Notes: generated from the letters alone by a model not told the origin. 64,000 nt of DNA from Utricularia gibba (GCA_002189035.1 NEEC01000010.1:186001-250000), one strand, 5' to 3'; positions 12,025 to 25,229 are shown, numbered from the stretch's first letter. Made by a program: numbers and translations.

Positions 12025-12899
12025 ATAAAAAGAAAGATTCAATATGCAAAGATTTTCATATTTTCATTCTCGCTGAGATTTATCTTCAAGGGTCATTTTA
12101 TCTACTAACATCTAAGGAGATCGACTATCATTATGTTGCCTTCATAGAGGTCGTATGCTTTTGACGGTTGTTGAACAACATAGTGCATTAAAATATATTT
12201 TTAGTATCGCTTTACCTGATGTATATCGTATTTGAAGATCTATGATTTGGGTTTCTCAAAAAATTTTAAATTCTACTGCATTGAAGACATATGTTGTCTA
12301 TGAGAAACCTAATAAACTTCTCATCTTCCATGATTTGAGATGTCTTCTAAACTCTAATACTTGAGATTATAAAATAAAATTTATAAACTCAAAGTTTTTC
12401 AAATTGCTAACAAAATAAAATCATATAATGAAATTGGAATTGATAATGAAGAACATAAACTTGTAATATATTCATGTATTTCTGGATATCAAATTTAAGT
12501 TTAATTTGTAATTTAGTTTAACAATAACATAACAACTAAGATACAAAATCATAAAAAAACAATTTAGAAAATTCTAAGGAATTAGCTGATTTGGATTTAC
12601 TTTTATATACAGATTTTATTGAAGGGTTGTAAGTGGATAAAAATATACTTTTTCTATTGTCTATATGCTTACACGAGGCAGATTTACATAAATTGAGGAG
12701 GGCTTTGATTTATAGCATGCTTTTTTTATATAAAGTGCAACCCTCTGGCTACTTCTTTTGTTTGTTGCACCTCTCTTGAAGCATCAATAACATTCGTCGT
12801 CGCGTTCCCTAACATTCTATTACTTAATCGTGTGTTGCAAATTTTCTTGGGTTTGATTGTTTGTATCTGTTTGATATATTTTTGTTGCTGATTTTACTT

Positions 12900-14150
12900 G
12901 TTGAGTGGCCTTTTGCATGAATTTTTCAAGAAAGTGTCATGTGTTGAGTGTGGTTGTGGTTGTGTTAACATAGTTATTACTTGGGGTGAATCTATTATTA
13001 TAATTGTATTGAATTGTTATCATGATGGGTATAGAAGGAGACATAGATATTCTCTTACAAATAATATTTTTAAACAAATGGAATACATTAATAGCTTAAT
13101 TACCAATGCAAATAAGTTAACAATAGATAATTTGAAAATTACTAGGAATGCTTTAGCAATATTACGTAGTGTTTTGGAAACTCGTTCAAATTTGAGGATT
13201 GGGAAATATGTTGGAATGCCAAAAATAGTATTCATACTTTCGAGAGTTCTAGGTATCATAAAAAATGATAGTGCAAAAGCATGTGTTTCGAAAAAGCATT
13301 GAGGCTGTCTATGTATTTACACCAAGTGTTCTACATGGTGCTCTACGTTCATGATGTCTTACAAGAGGAACAAGTTATTGTTTGTAAAGGTGTATTGGAT
13401 GGATGATTCAAATACTTTCAGGTATCATATTTTTTGTTTAAAATTTAGTTGTATTATGTGTCTTGTGTATTGTGGTTTCTATGCTTCTAATTACATTGTT
13501 TATATATAGAATTGTGTTGAGGCCATTGATAGTAGCTATATCGATATATGAGTGAAGGTAACTGATAGTGCAAGATAGAAATTGTGAGGGTGTGTTGTCA
13601 AGAAAGCTTCTATGAGTGTTTGATGAGATGATAAAATTCATATATATGCTTGGTACATCAGAGGGATGGCAGAAAGCAGTGTTAAATGATGCACTCTTTA
13701 GTGTAGATGATATCTCTGCATGCCAAGGTGTTTCCCATGTGTGGTATCTTCATTGTTTTGTTTTTTTTGTGATTATTTTGTTATACGTAATGATTAAGTT
13801 GTATTTGTGACTATGCATACAGCCATAATCCCAAAATATATCAATAGGAAGGGGTTCTTTGAATGCCTACCTAAAAGATCGTGGATTGAAAAGCCAAAGA
13901 TTTCAAAATGCTAAGGAGTATTTTTGCATGTGCCACTCATCAGTTGGAAATTTCGTTGAAAAAGCATGGAGGTTAATGAAAATGCAATAGAGCAAATCAT
14001 GACCTTCAAGCTTGACAAGTACTTAGAGTCAAAAAATATTAGCATATGCATTTCATCTAGAAGGAGATGACTTTCGACCCTCTAGAGAATGATATACCTT
14101 ACATGGACGAGAATGTAACAAGTGCTACCTCAAGCAAAGGATGAAATACT
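12900..14150 (+). pseudogene. PIF/Harbinger-like transposase (DDE_4 type) remnant
   Basis: Fragments on the plus strand follow the order of plant Harbinger-like nucleases. An N-terminal helix block comes first (about 13075-13260: QMEYINSLITNAN, RNALAILRSVL). Then come CVEAIDSSYIDI (about 13510-13550), where family members have CLGALDGTYI, and KFIYMLGTSEGW (about 13635-13670), where they have FVYVLPGWEGS. A terminal segment lies near 14090-14140. Several frameshifts and stops separate the pieces. Terminal inverted repeats were not located. A second, minus-strand remnant of the same family lies at about 59990-60470. Confidence 0.6.
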
Positions 14151-16799
14151 TGCCGCAATGACCATGCTAATATGATGTATAATAATTGACTGGTGATTTA
14201 ATGATGCTAAATGTTTATGATGATTTATGTATTCTAAAAAATTGGTGCTATGCTTTTTGATGACAATGGGTGTAATGAGTGTTGAAATAGGCATTACTAT
14301 CTCATTATGGTATTGTTTGAATTTGTTACATCAATGATAATCTTTGATGAAGTGTGACATTCTTGTGATGATTTGCTTGTAATGATTTCGTAGTATCCTA
14401 TCCTTGGCTGAACTTGCGATGTAGACCATGTTCAACCAAGCATCATAATTCTTACTATTTGGTGCTTGACAAAACTTGTGGATGGATATAGCTTCAGCTA
14501 AACATTGCATTCGACAATATCTAATGCTTCTTTGCAACAACACATGACATGGTATCTAGTACTTGTTTAAATTGGGGACAATTTCTTTATTATTGATGTT
14601 GAATGGTTTTATGGGTCAAGTAACCTCGATTTATTTGGCTAGGGAAATTGGTAATACAATGTTCATTTAATCTCTATATGTGCTCATTAATTGTACCTAA
14701 TACTTCATTATCCAAAAATGAGAATGCATTAATTCTCATCATTTTATCTTCCTTTTCCACCGCACAACCTTGGTGTAGCACCACATACGCCACTCAAGTT
14801 CTAGCATGTAGCACAACACAAAATCACCCACTTCATTGCATCATCTCAAGTTTATCACCCCTTATAGTAGTGCAGTTGAACTTCTGCAATATTATCCGTT
14901 TTGAGAGACTTACTAGAGTTTCATTTCTACAAAAGTGATGGATGGTGGATGTGAACAAGAAGGGGAGGAAGGTGATGCACTTAATTCAAATTTTTCTAAG
15001 TGACAATAGGAGCACACCTTGTATATCAAAGTACATTATTGGCTATCATTTCCACAAAAATTTTTGAATGGAATTAAGAAGTAAAACACACAAAAGATGC
15101 AGTATAAGTATTGATCAAAAGGAGTTAATTTTCAAGAAAGGTTCAGTTTTAATTGAATACAAATGGTCACAATTTTGTAAACAGAATTATGAATGCAAAC
15201 TAAAATGATAAACCTTAAATAAGAGCACTATTCTTGGGATTACAATTTTTCCCAACAATGTTTGCTATAACTCTACGCTTCTTGAGTCTTTTGCATACAC
15301 GATTATAGGAATAAATATTATCTACACTCTCTTACACTCTTTTGCAATGAGATATGGGAATTGCCTTACATTACTCCCATTAGACGATCAAGCAAATAAA
15401 AAGATCTTGCCATCGATTACCTTCATGATCGAGTTATACACATGTGTCTAAAGTGTTGTCGATGACTCAACTGTTCAAATACAAGGTCATTATTTTTGCA
15501 TTGTAGTAGGGTACGCTCATGAATAAAACATTGTCTCCCTTGAATCAAAAGAGTAGGAGTTGCACCCTTCACTTTACTCCTTATCAAAACCTGCAAGCAT
15601 TGATTGACTACTTATAAATCTTCACTAGAGGTCAATATAGTAAGACTATAGAGTAGGAAATATGTGAAACTTGATGGAATGCATAGAGGAAATAGAAGTT
15701 TAATCACTAAGCATGAAGGAGAAGACTTCCAACACAAAAATGAGAATTTTGATTGTGAACTGCCATAAAAAATGAGAATTCAATGTAAAACCTCAAATCT
15801 TCCTTCTAAAGAATGCAAAAGAAGAAGGAAGATCAACCGTACAATAACGAAAGTTGGGAAAATAAAAAACCTCCTCTCTAGACAATCATTCCCTTCTAAA
15901 TTGATTGCCCAAATTGAAGGTCTTGCAAGATATGGAATATTTTAGTTTGCTGTAACAACATTATCATTATTTTTTTTGTATGCTACAATCGTGTGACTCA
16001 CATCAAGGCTCATCATCAAGATCTTGTCCTTTTGCTAGTAATCGTTGAAGATGTCTTTCAATCAAATCTTGTTGCCCGGTAGTGTTTCCATGTTTGTTAG
16101 TCATCTAGCACGTATACTTCTCTCACAAAGCATTCAAATTCAATTAAACTTGAGAAAAGATAAAATAAAATGTAATCATCAGAACAATTATACTAAGATT
16201 AGAACAAAATCTATAAAGACTATTCTAGACTATATTGTATTTAACATATATTGACCTAGCGAGAATGATGGAAGAGAACCTTGAACTACATGTGAGACTA
16301 TATTGGTATGAGTGCAGGTGACTCAATACCGAACTTTCTATTGTGGATGCACCCCCATGTAGGAATCTATTAATTTTGATTTGAAAAGCATATTGACACT
16401 CATTGTATATGGTAATGAAAATAATTGAGGATTGCTAAGGCTTAACAGTGTAATCTATAGATGGATTGGAAGCACATTATGCTAAACTTAGGTCATCTAT
16501 GCATGGAATTGTAGCACATTGCCGTTGCTCTTAACTATCACATATTGGTTATTTAATTGTTTAAGTATACTTGGAGTAAGAGAATCATGTAGTGGTGCAT
16601 GGAGTAGTATGATTTTAGGATCTATTCTTTAAGAGGTGGGTGAGGAAACACCAGCCTTACCTAATTGTTTATGATCCTAGTGTTGCTTTTATGGTGCGTT
16701 GTATGAAACAACTACATGACATTGTCCATTAGTTTACTAGTTTTGTCTATGACGAGCAAACTTGTGTTCAAATGACATGCATAAAATGTTGAGGTGAAG
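14151..16799. other. Repeat-derived AT-rich region, mostly unassigned; contains a family D-like segment
   Basis: No gene is supported. The part from about 15120 to 15620 resembles the family D repeat at 39536-40794. Both have a stretch reading GGTCACAATTTTGTAAA or a variant, a later CTCTCTTACACTCT, and a later TTAGACGATCAAG- or GGACGATTAGGAAG-like segment. The rest resembles nothing I recognise. Short open frames look random. Confidence 0.35.
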
Positions 16800-17182
16800 T
16801 GACACAACCTAGTTCTGAAACAAAAAACTTCAAGAAGACGATGATGAAGGAACAAAAAATAGAAGTAGGGATCAAACAAAAGTAGGATCAATAATCTTGA
16901 GTAAATAGCTCATTTTTATTGATAAAAAACTAAATACAAGACTCTGAGATTTATATTAGAAACTAGCTTAATTAGATACGAGAAAGATGCATTCACGACT
17001 CACTAACTACTCCCAAAAGTGGAGTGGGAAAATTGCAAGCAGTTGAGAGAAATTTGAGAGGTGAGTTCACTGCTTATGCTCTTGTTTGACTGACTCAAGA
17101 CAAAACGTGCATAGGAAAAAATAATGACCCACTTCCCTCAATTTATGGAGAGTATTCATTTTATCCAGCAGGCTCCCCCTTG
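16800..17182 (-). repeat. Probable polypurine tract and 3' LTR of the copia element
   Basis: Immediately downstream (minus strand) of the RNase H/C-terminal coding remnant is a purine-rich tract CAAGGGGGAGCC (17182-17171), followed at 17170 by TGCTGGATAA. This is the expected order of coding end, polypurine tract and LTR start. The LTR-like sequence contains a polyadenylation-type AATAAAAA and runs to roughly 16800. Its far end and a matching 5' LTR were not found. Confidence 0.5.
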
Positions 17183-20100
17183 AGTGATCGCCCATCAATC
17201 AGTCCAAGCTTACTCCTTAGTGCCTCGAATTGGGTTAGAGATAGTGCCTTTGTGAAAATATCGGCAACTTGTTTCTTAGTGGAGCAATGTAGAAACTTCA
17301 ATTCATTTAATTTCTACAGCTCTTTGATATGATGGTATTTCATAGAAATATGCTTAGTTCTTCCATGATAGACTGGATCCTTTATCATTGCTATGGCACT
17401 CTTGGAATCACATTGTATGACCATAGCTTCCGTCATTGATTTACCAAGATCTGTTAACATTTTCTTGAGTCAGATAGCCTGATTTGCTGCAAGTGTAGCT
17501 ATTGTATACTCAACCTCCGTTGTTGATTGTGCATGTGTTTGTTGCTTCTTTAAGATCCAACTGATTCAAGATGAGGACAACATGAACACAACTTGAAGTG
17601 CTTTTGTAGTCTTGTGAATCTGTGAAGTCAACATCAACAAAGCCCTTGTTTGTGAAGTCTTGTAGAAAAGACCATAGCAATTTGTGCTAGCAACATAACG
17701 CAGCACATGTTTGACACATTTAAGATGGTTCACTTGTGGACAATGCATGAATTGAGAGAGAACACTTGTAGTAAACATGATGTTAGATCTATTATTGGTA
17801 AGAAACATGAGAGAACCCACCATGGACCTATATAATGTGACTTCTACTCATTCACTAGTCTTTGTTAAAGATGCTTTGAAGTTTTGGAGTATAGGAGTTG
17901 CTACTAAAGAGCACAATGAGAGACTGAATTTGTGCAACAAGTTTTCTATGAACCTTTTCAGAGACAGAAACACCCCAGATTTGTTCTGCAGAATTTCCAT
18001 TCCTAGAACTTGGTGCATCAGCCCGAGATCTATCATTTCAAATTTTGAGCTCATAAATTCTTTAAACTCATGAACCTTGGTACTACTATCACCAATGATT
18101 AAGATAAGAGTTTGTATTTCCTATAACAACACAAATAGAGCAGCCTCATTTTTACTTTTTTTAAATTTGAAATCAGGTAATACTTGCTCCAACTTCTCAT
18201 ACCAAGCATGTGGTGTCTATTTAAGGCCATACAATGCCTTCTTTACTAGACAAACTTTATCTCCATGGACTTCGAACCTAGGGGGTTGAACACAATAAAT
18301 ATGTTCATCCAAGTCTCCATTCAAAAATGCTAATTTGACAATCATTTGATGTATATTCCAACCCTCATGAGCAGCAAGACCAATGATCAATCTAATGGTA
18401 TCAAACCTAGCTACTAGTGCAAAAGTATTATAATAATCAATCCCAAACTCTTGGTTACAACCTTTCACAACTTTCCTGGCCTTATACTTTTGCAATGAAC
18501 CATCTGAGTGAGTTTTGATCTTGAACACCCACTTTAGCCCGATTATATTAGCTCCTAATGATGGTTTCATGATAAACGGGAATTTCCTAATATCGCTGCA
18601 AATAAAAATAGAAAATCCATATCAAATAAATTTATAATCCCTAATCTACACAAAATACAAATTTAGAAAACTTGTATAGTGGATATTGGGGTCGATCAAG
18701 AAGAGCTTGTGCTTGCTAAGTATTTTAGTAAATGCAAGATTTCGGATAACAGTAGGTCTTAGTCTAAGCTCAGACTAACAGTGGTAAACAAGTTCAGTAA
18801 ACAAGGTAGGTAAGCAATATTAGGTTTCTACGCTAAGGTATCAGGTACTAGTTTTGACTCAGACTAATACGAGGACGCCTTAAGGATCTGCGGGTGGTGT
18901 TATCCTAAGCTTCCTAACTTAATTTATTATCTTCCTACACTCACAACTTCAAATAACCTAAGTCTACCCAGGTCATTCATCATATTTTTGGCTTAAGCTA
19001 GTCCCCAATATCATAACCAACATTGCAATTAGGTCTATCCACATGCAAGGCATATAGAACTAGGTCTACCCAGTTCTATTGGTTCTACCCTAGACTAACA
19101 CCGACTGTTCCCGTCTTGGTGTGTTGGTCTACCTATAAACCAAGCATCTAAGTTGTAAAACTACTTGCTTCCCTCCTTACGTCTACCCATGGTTTGTTAG
19201 AAACAAGAGTTAAGGAATATACATAAATTTCACCATCAAACCTAAGCACACTACACCACTTCACCTTAAGGCATCCCTAAGACTCTAGCCCCTCATGCTT
19301 GGGAAATAAAACACGATTTCATTCATATAAGTTGGCCAAAATGGCAGAGACATTGTAAACAAGTCAAATGCAGAAACTCGAAATGTTCAGAAAACTAGAA
19401 AGTAAATAAAGATTGTTCTTCCGCCTGCTAGCTACTATTCACAGCCCGGAAAAGTAGCGCTGAACTGGGCTCCGGTGCTATTCTTGGTGATGAAGGCGTT
19501 TCCTCCCCCCTTCTGGTTGGTTTTTCGTGTTGGGGAAGAAGACCCCCTGCTTCCCCTGCCATTCGCTTCAACTTCACGCTCCCTCCTTTTCGAAATAATT
19601 TTCCCTTTTGCTTCACTCCATTGCACTGTTCCTGACTACCAGTACTGTTTCTGACTGCCAGTACTGCTCCTGGCCTGAACATGCAGACTGCGGTGGCAGC
19701 AGAACAATGCTTGGAAGTCTGATTTTGCGCCCTTTTCACATTTTTTACACGCTTGGAAGTCTGATTTTCGGCTCATCTCCCTGCTGAACTTACTGAAACA
19801 TTAGTAGCAAGAGTTGTGGACTAAATCAAAGGATTTAGTCCACTTTTCAACATAATCACATAGGATTAACATAAACACCACTAAAGCATGAAAAACCACA
19901 TTTATCTTATGTAAACCTAATAAAGTATAGCTATTTTGTGTAATGAATTTCAGGAAAAATGTGTGTTATCATTTCACAAGCGTCTAGGTCTCATGTTTTT
20001 GTATCATAGTTAGCTCATCTTGCATGCCTTTTCTCTAGTGAGGAATTTGCATTGCCATAATGATAGAATCTTGTTCTTCAGGTCCTATAGCAACATTAGC

Positions 20101-20600
20101 ATATTCATAAATATCAGTTAGCAATCTGGTCCTGAGAGGAGGAGTTTCAACATCAGTAGTAGGGTCTCCATCATCATTGTGTGGAGGAGTGACCAGTTCT
20201 AGTGTCATAGGAAAATCTATATGATGAGTATTTTCCACTATATTAGACATCTCTTCTTCATTCCATTCCACGAGATCATCAAGATAGAAATCACTAGGTG
20301 TGAACAAACGTGTTTTTGATGTGGTGTTGGACACCAAAGAGGCAGGCGTGTTTTGATCCCAATCCCACTTGTCATCTTCATCAATCCACAAGTTTCTTGC
20401 TATTGAAAATTTCTTAGTTTTAGGGTCATAAATTATGCACCCTTTTGTCTCTTCTCAGTAACCAACGAAAATTCCAGCTAAGGACCTATCATTGAGCTTT
20501 CCTCTTTTTTCTGTAGGAATTAGAGTATAAGCAACTAAGTCAAAGATTTTAAAGTGCCTTATAATGGGCATTTTGTGATATCCTTATTTCACAAATACTC
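17172..20600 (-). pseudogene. Ty1/copia retrotransposon pol remnant (integrase end, reverse transcriptase, RNase H), split by a family A LTR
   Basis: On the minus strand the pieces run in copia order. The post-integrase segment KIFDLVAYTLIPTEKRGK (about 20560-20500) is followed by an acidic linker with LWIDEDDKWDWDQ (about 20400) and ELTMIQKHETWTLV (just above 19971). After the family A LTR come [17 protein letters not shown], the RT block ([14 protein letters not shown], 18330-18290), FMSSKFEMIDLG (about 18054), YRSMVGSLMFL (about 17830), and an RNase H end with STTEVEYTIATLAANQAIWL and KHISMKYHHIKEL (17550-17320). Several stops and frameshifts make it non-functional. The usual RT motif YVDD was not found in frame. 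Confidence 0.88.
18570..19971 (-). mobile_element. Family A solo LTR (copy A1) with TSD TTTCA
   Basis: This LTR of 1402 bp starts TGATAAACGGG and ends GTGTGTTATCA, with perfect 5-bp duplications TTTCA (18565-18569, 19972-19976). It interrupts the copia pol reading frame, and joining the flanks restores [17 protein letters not shown]. It has a near-palindromic hairpin at 19816-19843 (12-bp stem, 4-base loop). It is homologous to 36509-37807 and 51227-52615. No internal region is attached. Confidence 0.92.
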
Positions 20601-20792
20601 TGGCTAGGGAATTTTTCAACTTAAATCATTAATGTTTGAAAAATCTCACATTATAATCTTATCATAATTTCTATAGCACATGAATCAAGTAGATGATTTT
20701 ATCAATGATGTAAACCTGATCACAATTCAAAGTAAACATCAAAAGATAAGATTTGCTAATGAGTTAATTATCTCTAGAACATATACACCATT
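20568..20792. repeat. Family C LTR fragment (copy C4)
   Basis: This is the reverse complement of about the first 215 bp of the copy at 23676-25221. Shared strings include CTCACATTATAATC, ATTCAAAGTAAACATC and AGAACATATACAC. It lies at the edge of the copia remnant, and only one end of the LTR is present. Confidence 0.65.
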
Positions 20793-22130
20793 AGTGTCAA
20801 ACCATTGGAGTGCAAGAGATTGAAATTGCCTAGTTAAGAATAAATTTAGTTGTTCCGATCTCTCAACATTCAGCTCTAGCTAAAAGAGTTTAGTTGTCTA
20901 TGCATTTCTATGCTGCTAAAGAAAACTAAGTGTTGGGGTAAAGTAGGGACCTACATAATGTAGGAATTCCATGGTCTACACAACATATGTCCTCTCTACT
21001 ATGTTCAAAATAGTGCGAGAGACCTTGAGATATTGCACCACCTCTTTCAAGTTCTTTTCTTAGACATTGACCTCAATTTTGAATGTTATCTCTAACAAGC
21101 AATTCTCCATCTAAAGGAGCTCAACCTCAACTTTGTCTCATTCAAAATTTTGCCTAGCAACTTCCTCATTTGCCTCTTCCTTCCATTTCTTTTTCTCTTC
21201 ACTAAGATCAAGCTTCTCATTGAGAGCCTTACTACACTTGTGTCTCTCCTTCATTGTGATCGCAAACTCGGTGTTTCCCTGATTACTAACTAAAAATGAT
21301 GGCTAAGTGATTAAGTAGGAATAAAACATGATGAGGATGGGAGAATTGCAAACATTACGTATTGAAGGGAGTTGTAGCTCTCCCTAATCTCTAGTACAAG
21401 ATCACATGTTTTCTCAAAAGGGGGCATATGGAGGCCTTCTAAGGTGTGAAACCTTGCCATAGAGTCACATTTTTCCAACCTCCCTCCTCTTGTAGCCATA
21501 ACCTCTCTAGTACCTCTACTGAATGTTCCACTTCATTACTCAAGAATGAGTAGCTCAACCTCTTTCTCGAGTATGCTTAGAGCATCTAGCCTCAATGAGA
21601 CAAGTATTCTCACGGTGGCCCTTAGATTGTCTTTCAATTGAGCAATCCACAAATCCTTTGCCAATTGAGCCCTTCTCCTCCATGGACCTTTTGTTAGTTG
21701 AAGTTTTCTTCTAAAGATCAAAACCTTGGTTAACTTGGCAAATCCCAAAGATATAACCCAAAAACATTAAAGAATCTCACCTTGCCGTTTTTGGGCATCT
21801 TATTCCGCTTAGGCATCGCCTCTCCAAGTGCTTTAATGGACTTGGTTAAAACTTTAATTTTCAGTACTGAGGTAGACCTGATTACGCTCTTTGTAGTTGG
21901 TCCTTAAAACAAAAGAAATGATAAACATTAGTTCTTCTATAAAAGAAAAAGAGATAAGTTGTACCTACTTCACTAGGCTTTACATAATAGAAAAACCTAT
22001 GGATTTCTTTGACTTGATGTGATAGGACCATACTATGATAGGTAATTCCTTGACACCAATAGATTGACAAGGAGTTCAAACCACCTTTTAGATGCTCTAA
22101 ATATTGCGATTTCAAACCTCCATCATATCG
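20793..22130 (-). other. Unassigned repeat-like region with Leu/Lys/Glu-rich open frames
   Basis: Short minus-strand frames (for example 21748-21536) are rich in Leu, Lys, Glu and Arg and could form coiled coils, as seen in gag-like proteins of plant gypsy elements. No diagnostic motif is present. The region adjoins a gypsy integrase remnant and is probably transposon-derived, but this is inference. Confidence 0.3.
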
Positions 22131-22149
22131 TTTGTCTAGGAATGCACAA

Positions 22150-23060
22150 TTGAAGTGAAGTCCTCATGAATTTTAAACTTGTTGCATTAATCTGTGGTGG
22201 GAAACTATCGTAGAATGTCAATAGCATAGTTGGAGCATGCTATGTGTTGTCATGGTATTGACATACGATGCACTTTTGGACATCATTTATTGTGTCCTTT
22301 CTTGACTCTTGGCTAGAAGAATCCCGCTCTTATGGCTTTTAGGGCCAAAGTTTGGCTTTCTATGTGAGCACACCGTTGCCACCATGAATTTCCTTCAAAA
22401 TTGCTGCTACATCTTCTAGGACCAAGCATTTTAGATATGATCCTTGATATGATACCTCCTCTATCATAGAGAATTGATGTAATATGGATTTAATATGGTA
22501 TCTTCTCCATTGAGGTCTAATATGAAGGCAAGTTTGACATTGAGTATGCTTCAAAATTTCCTTCTCAAAGAATTTGTTTCAATATAAATTTCTAAATTGA
22601 ATCACAACCTTCCTGAATTTTGAGACATGCATTTATGGCTTGATCTCTAATTTCACAGTTTCTCAAATATGGGCTGATGATAAGCATTGAATTTGAGTAA
22701 ACTATTATCCTCGAGATTTTGAGGTCTTGAGCAAACAAAAGTCGTCATATCACTGTGCTATTTATAGTCTTAAATTTCAGTTTCATCATATGTTTAATTT
22801 CTTCTCCTAAGATGTATTTGTGGATGAAAATATCGACCCCAAAATCATCAAATGTAACAAACTCATCAACATATATCTCCCATTCTTCCCTTTTCAAGGT
22901 TTTTCCTACCCTCATCATCTCTATAACAAAATCTACAATATCAAAATATTCAAGCTTATAGTTTTATGTTGTGTCATACTTCAATATATTTGAGTCAATT
23001 TCAGTGTTAATGGTATTAGGATTATGTGAATTTCAGTAGGGAAAATACCAACACATGCAC
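22150..23060 (-). pseudogene. Ty3/gypsy pol remnant: RNase H and integrase N-terminus
   Basis: On the minus strand, a segment WEIYVDEFVTFDDFGVDIF at about 22895-22840 matches the start of a gypsy RNase H, where WxxxVDGS is usual. It continues with KFKTINSTV and LKISRIIVYSNSMLII. Further on, LKCLVLEDVAAILKEIHGGN (about 22440-22380) and KCIVCQYH (about 22275) match the integrase zinc-binding entry (H and C pairs). Stops and frameshifts are frequent. This is most likely the downstream half of the same element as the RT at 25250-26520, now separated by a family C LTR. Confidence 0.7.
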
Positions 23061-23675
23061 TAGTTGAATTATTTTTTGAAAAAACTTGATTTGAGCCATT
23101 TTTCCCATAGTCAAAGTGAAAGGTCATTTGGGTTGCATAATCTCAGCAGTCTGCAAAATTATTATGAGTACAAGTACAAAATAGGGATTATAGATCTGAA
23201 TGCAGAGGAAGGATAAGGAAGGTTGGCAATAAAAAGGCAAGAAGATCACAATAGATGCAACTAACTATAGTTGGTGTGCGATATTGGAGTAAATAAAGAG
23301 AGGAAAATTTATATTGCATATAAAAACACAATCTATTTTGAGGGGGAAAGAGGATTGGTTTGAAGACTTCATTTTGGCTCGAGGATATCTTTTGTTTTGG
23401 GGAGGATTCTTCTATTGTAGAGGGATTTTCTCTTTAGAGAGCTTTTTTGTGATTGGAGTGGAAGAAAAGACAAAGAAAGAGTTATTCTAGCATGACACAT
23501 AAACTAATTTCCAACATCAAAAGTCCAGCTGAGACCTGAACTAAAAACAAGGAGGCCTAGAAAACCTACAGTTTGAGAAAAGAAAGATAGTGAGAACACA
23601 TAAAGTAAAGAATTGAACAAACACTCTACTTTTCTCTCAAATTTGATTTCTTGCATTTTATTTCACGAACACAAA

Positions 23676-25221
23676 TGTATGTGTTCAAGAGACAATCAAC
23701 TCATTAGCAAATCTTATCTTTTGATGTTTACTTTGAATTGTGATCAAGTTTACATCATTGATAAAATCCTCTACTTGATCTATGTGTTATAGAAATTATG
23801 ATGAGATCATAATGAGAGATTCTTCAAACATTTATGTTCTAGTTAAAAAACTCCATGGCTAGAGTGTTTGTGAAATGAGGATATCACAAATATGGATAAG
23901 CTAGCACACATTGAGTTCCCTAAATTGTTTAGGCAATGGTTCTCACAATTGACGTAATGAGATTAATAGAATCTATGTGTAGGTGTTGATTAGAGAATTG
24001 ATTCACTGGATGACTCATCTTTAAGATGCTATTATGGGAAGCTAACCAAGTGTCAGTAGCAAGATCTCGAATATGACAGTCGTGCGAGTAAGCTTAGACT
24101 TGAGGTCAACAAAGTTATCTTGATCTTAAGCTCACATTTTCGCTCATTATTAATGGGAGCCTAACCATGGCTTGCCTAGTATGAATGAGAAGGGATGTGA
24201 CTCCTTAAGATTGGAGATAGTTGATTGATCAATAAAAGATTCATCACTCATGTTAGCTATGAGATCTTATCTCAAATAATTGCATCAAAATCTAATAGTA
24301 AGTTCTGGGCCTAGGGTAATGACATTCGAATGCAATTATAAGTTCGATACATTCGAATAAAAACTATAGGTTGAAGATAAGTGTTTGAGTAGGTCATTGA
24401 ATGTTAGTGCTTGAATGAAATTATAAGTTCGATACATCAGAAAGACACACACCCATGTTCTGGTATCGAATGAGATATAAGTATGATGAAAGCTTTTCAT
24501 TGCATGGTGGCTGGTCATGGAAAGACTCAATCAGTTCACCTGATTATTCTTTAATCTTGGGGATCATGATATGTTGCTAGACATCACTCATGATCGATAA
24601 TGATGGATTTTACTAATTAAGAGTTAATTAATAAATTCATTATTACAGCCTTGATTGAAGAAGCCTATAGGGTCATACACAATAGTGGAGTCACTCCTCG
24701 ATATAAAATAGAATGACACAATTACATGAGACGTAATTGGTAAAGTAGATAAATTAAATAGAGAGTTATTTTCATATTAATATTGATTAAACTCAAAATA
24801 AAATATCTTATGTAAATAAGATTTGGAACATAAACATATCTCCACAAGATAAGATCTTTACGAAGATTTGATTTGATATGTTACCAAATATCTATCAAAA
24901 AGATTTAGATCTTTAGATCTCCTTCGCACATCTTCATGCTCTCTGAGATTGATCCACAAGTGGGCGATTTTCTCTACTAGTACCTGAGGAGATTGACCAA
25001 CATTCTACAGCCTTGAGAAGGTTATCGATAGAGTGCTTCACATGTGGATACCATAGAGGCCATCTACTATTGGCAGTTTGTGAACAACGGAGTCCTCTGA
25101 AAGGTATTTTCAGCATCTCTCTATCTGATGTATACCGTATTCCAAGATCAACGTTGGGGGTTTCTCGAAAAATTTTTAAATTTTGCTGCTTTTCTGACAT
25201 GTGACGTTTACAAGAAACCCA
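23676..25221. mobile_element. Family C LTR (copy C2), uninterrupted, TSD ACAAA
   Basis: This LTR of 1546 bp begins TGTATGTGTTCAAGAG and ends AAGAAACCCA, flanked by the perfect 5-bp repeat ACAAA (23671-23675, 25222-25226). It is the reference copy for the other family C pieces (3677-12311, 20568-20792, 35381-38160). It separates the RT and RNase H parts of a gypsy pol remnant. Its transcriptional orientation is not known. Confidence 0.82.
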
Positions 25222-25229
25222 ACAAAGGA

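Larger units (their letters stand above)
3677..12311. mobile_element. Family C LTR (copy C1), split by a family B solo LTR and by the MULE
   Basis: Three pieces (3677-3876, 5036-6012, about 12035-12311) align in order with the uninterrupted copy at 23676-25221. Shared landmarks include GTGTATATGTTCTA near the start, TTTGTGAAATGAG at 3865-3876, GGATATCACAAATA just after 5040, and GAGAAACCTA at the end. Removing the two insertions restores one LTR of about 1.5 kb. The flanks ATTAG and ATAAA match at only three of five bases, so the outer ends are approximate. An AT dinucleotide run lies at about 5930-5946. Confidence 0.75.
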
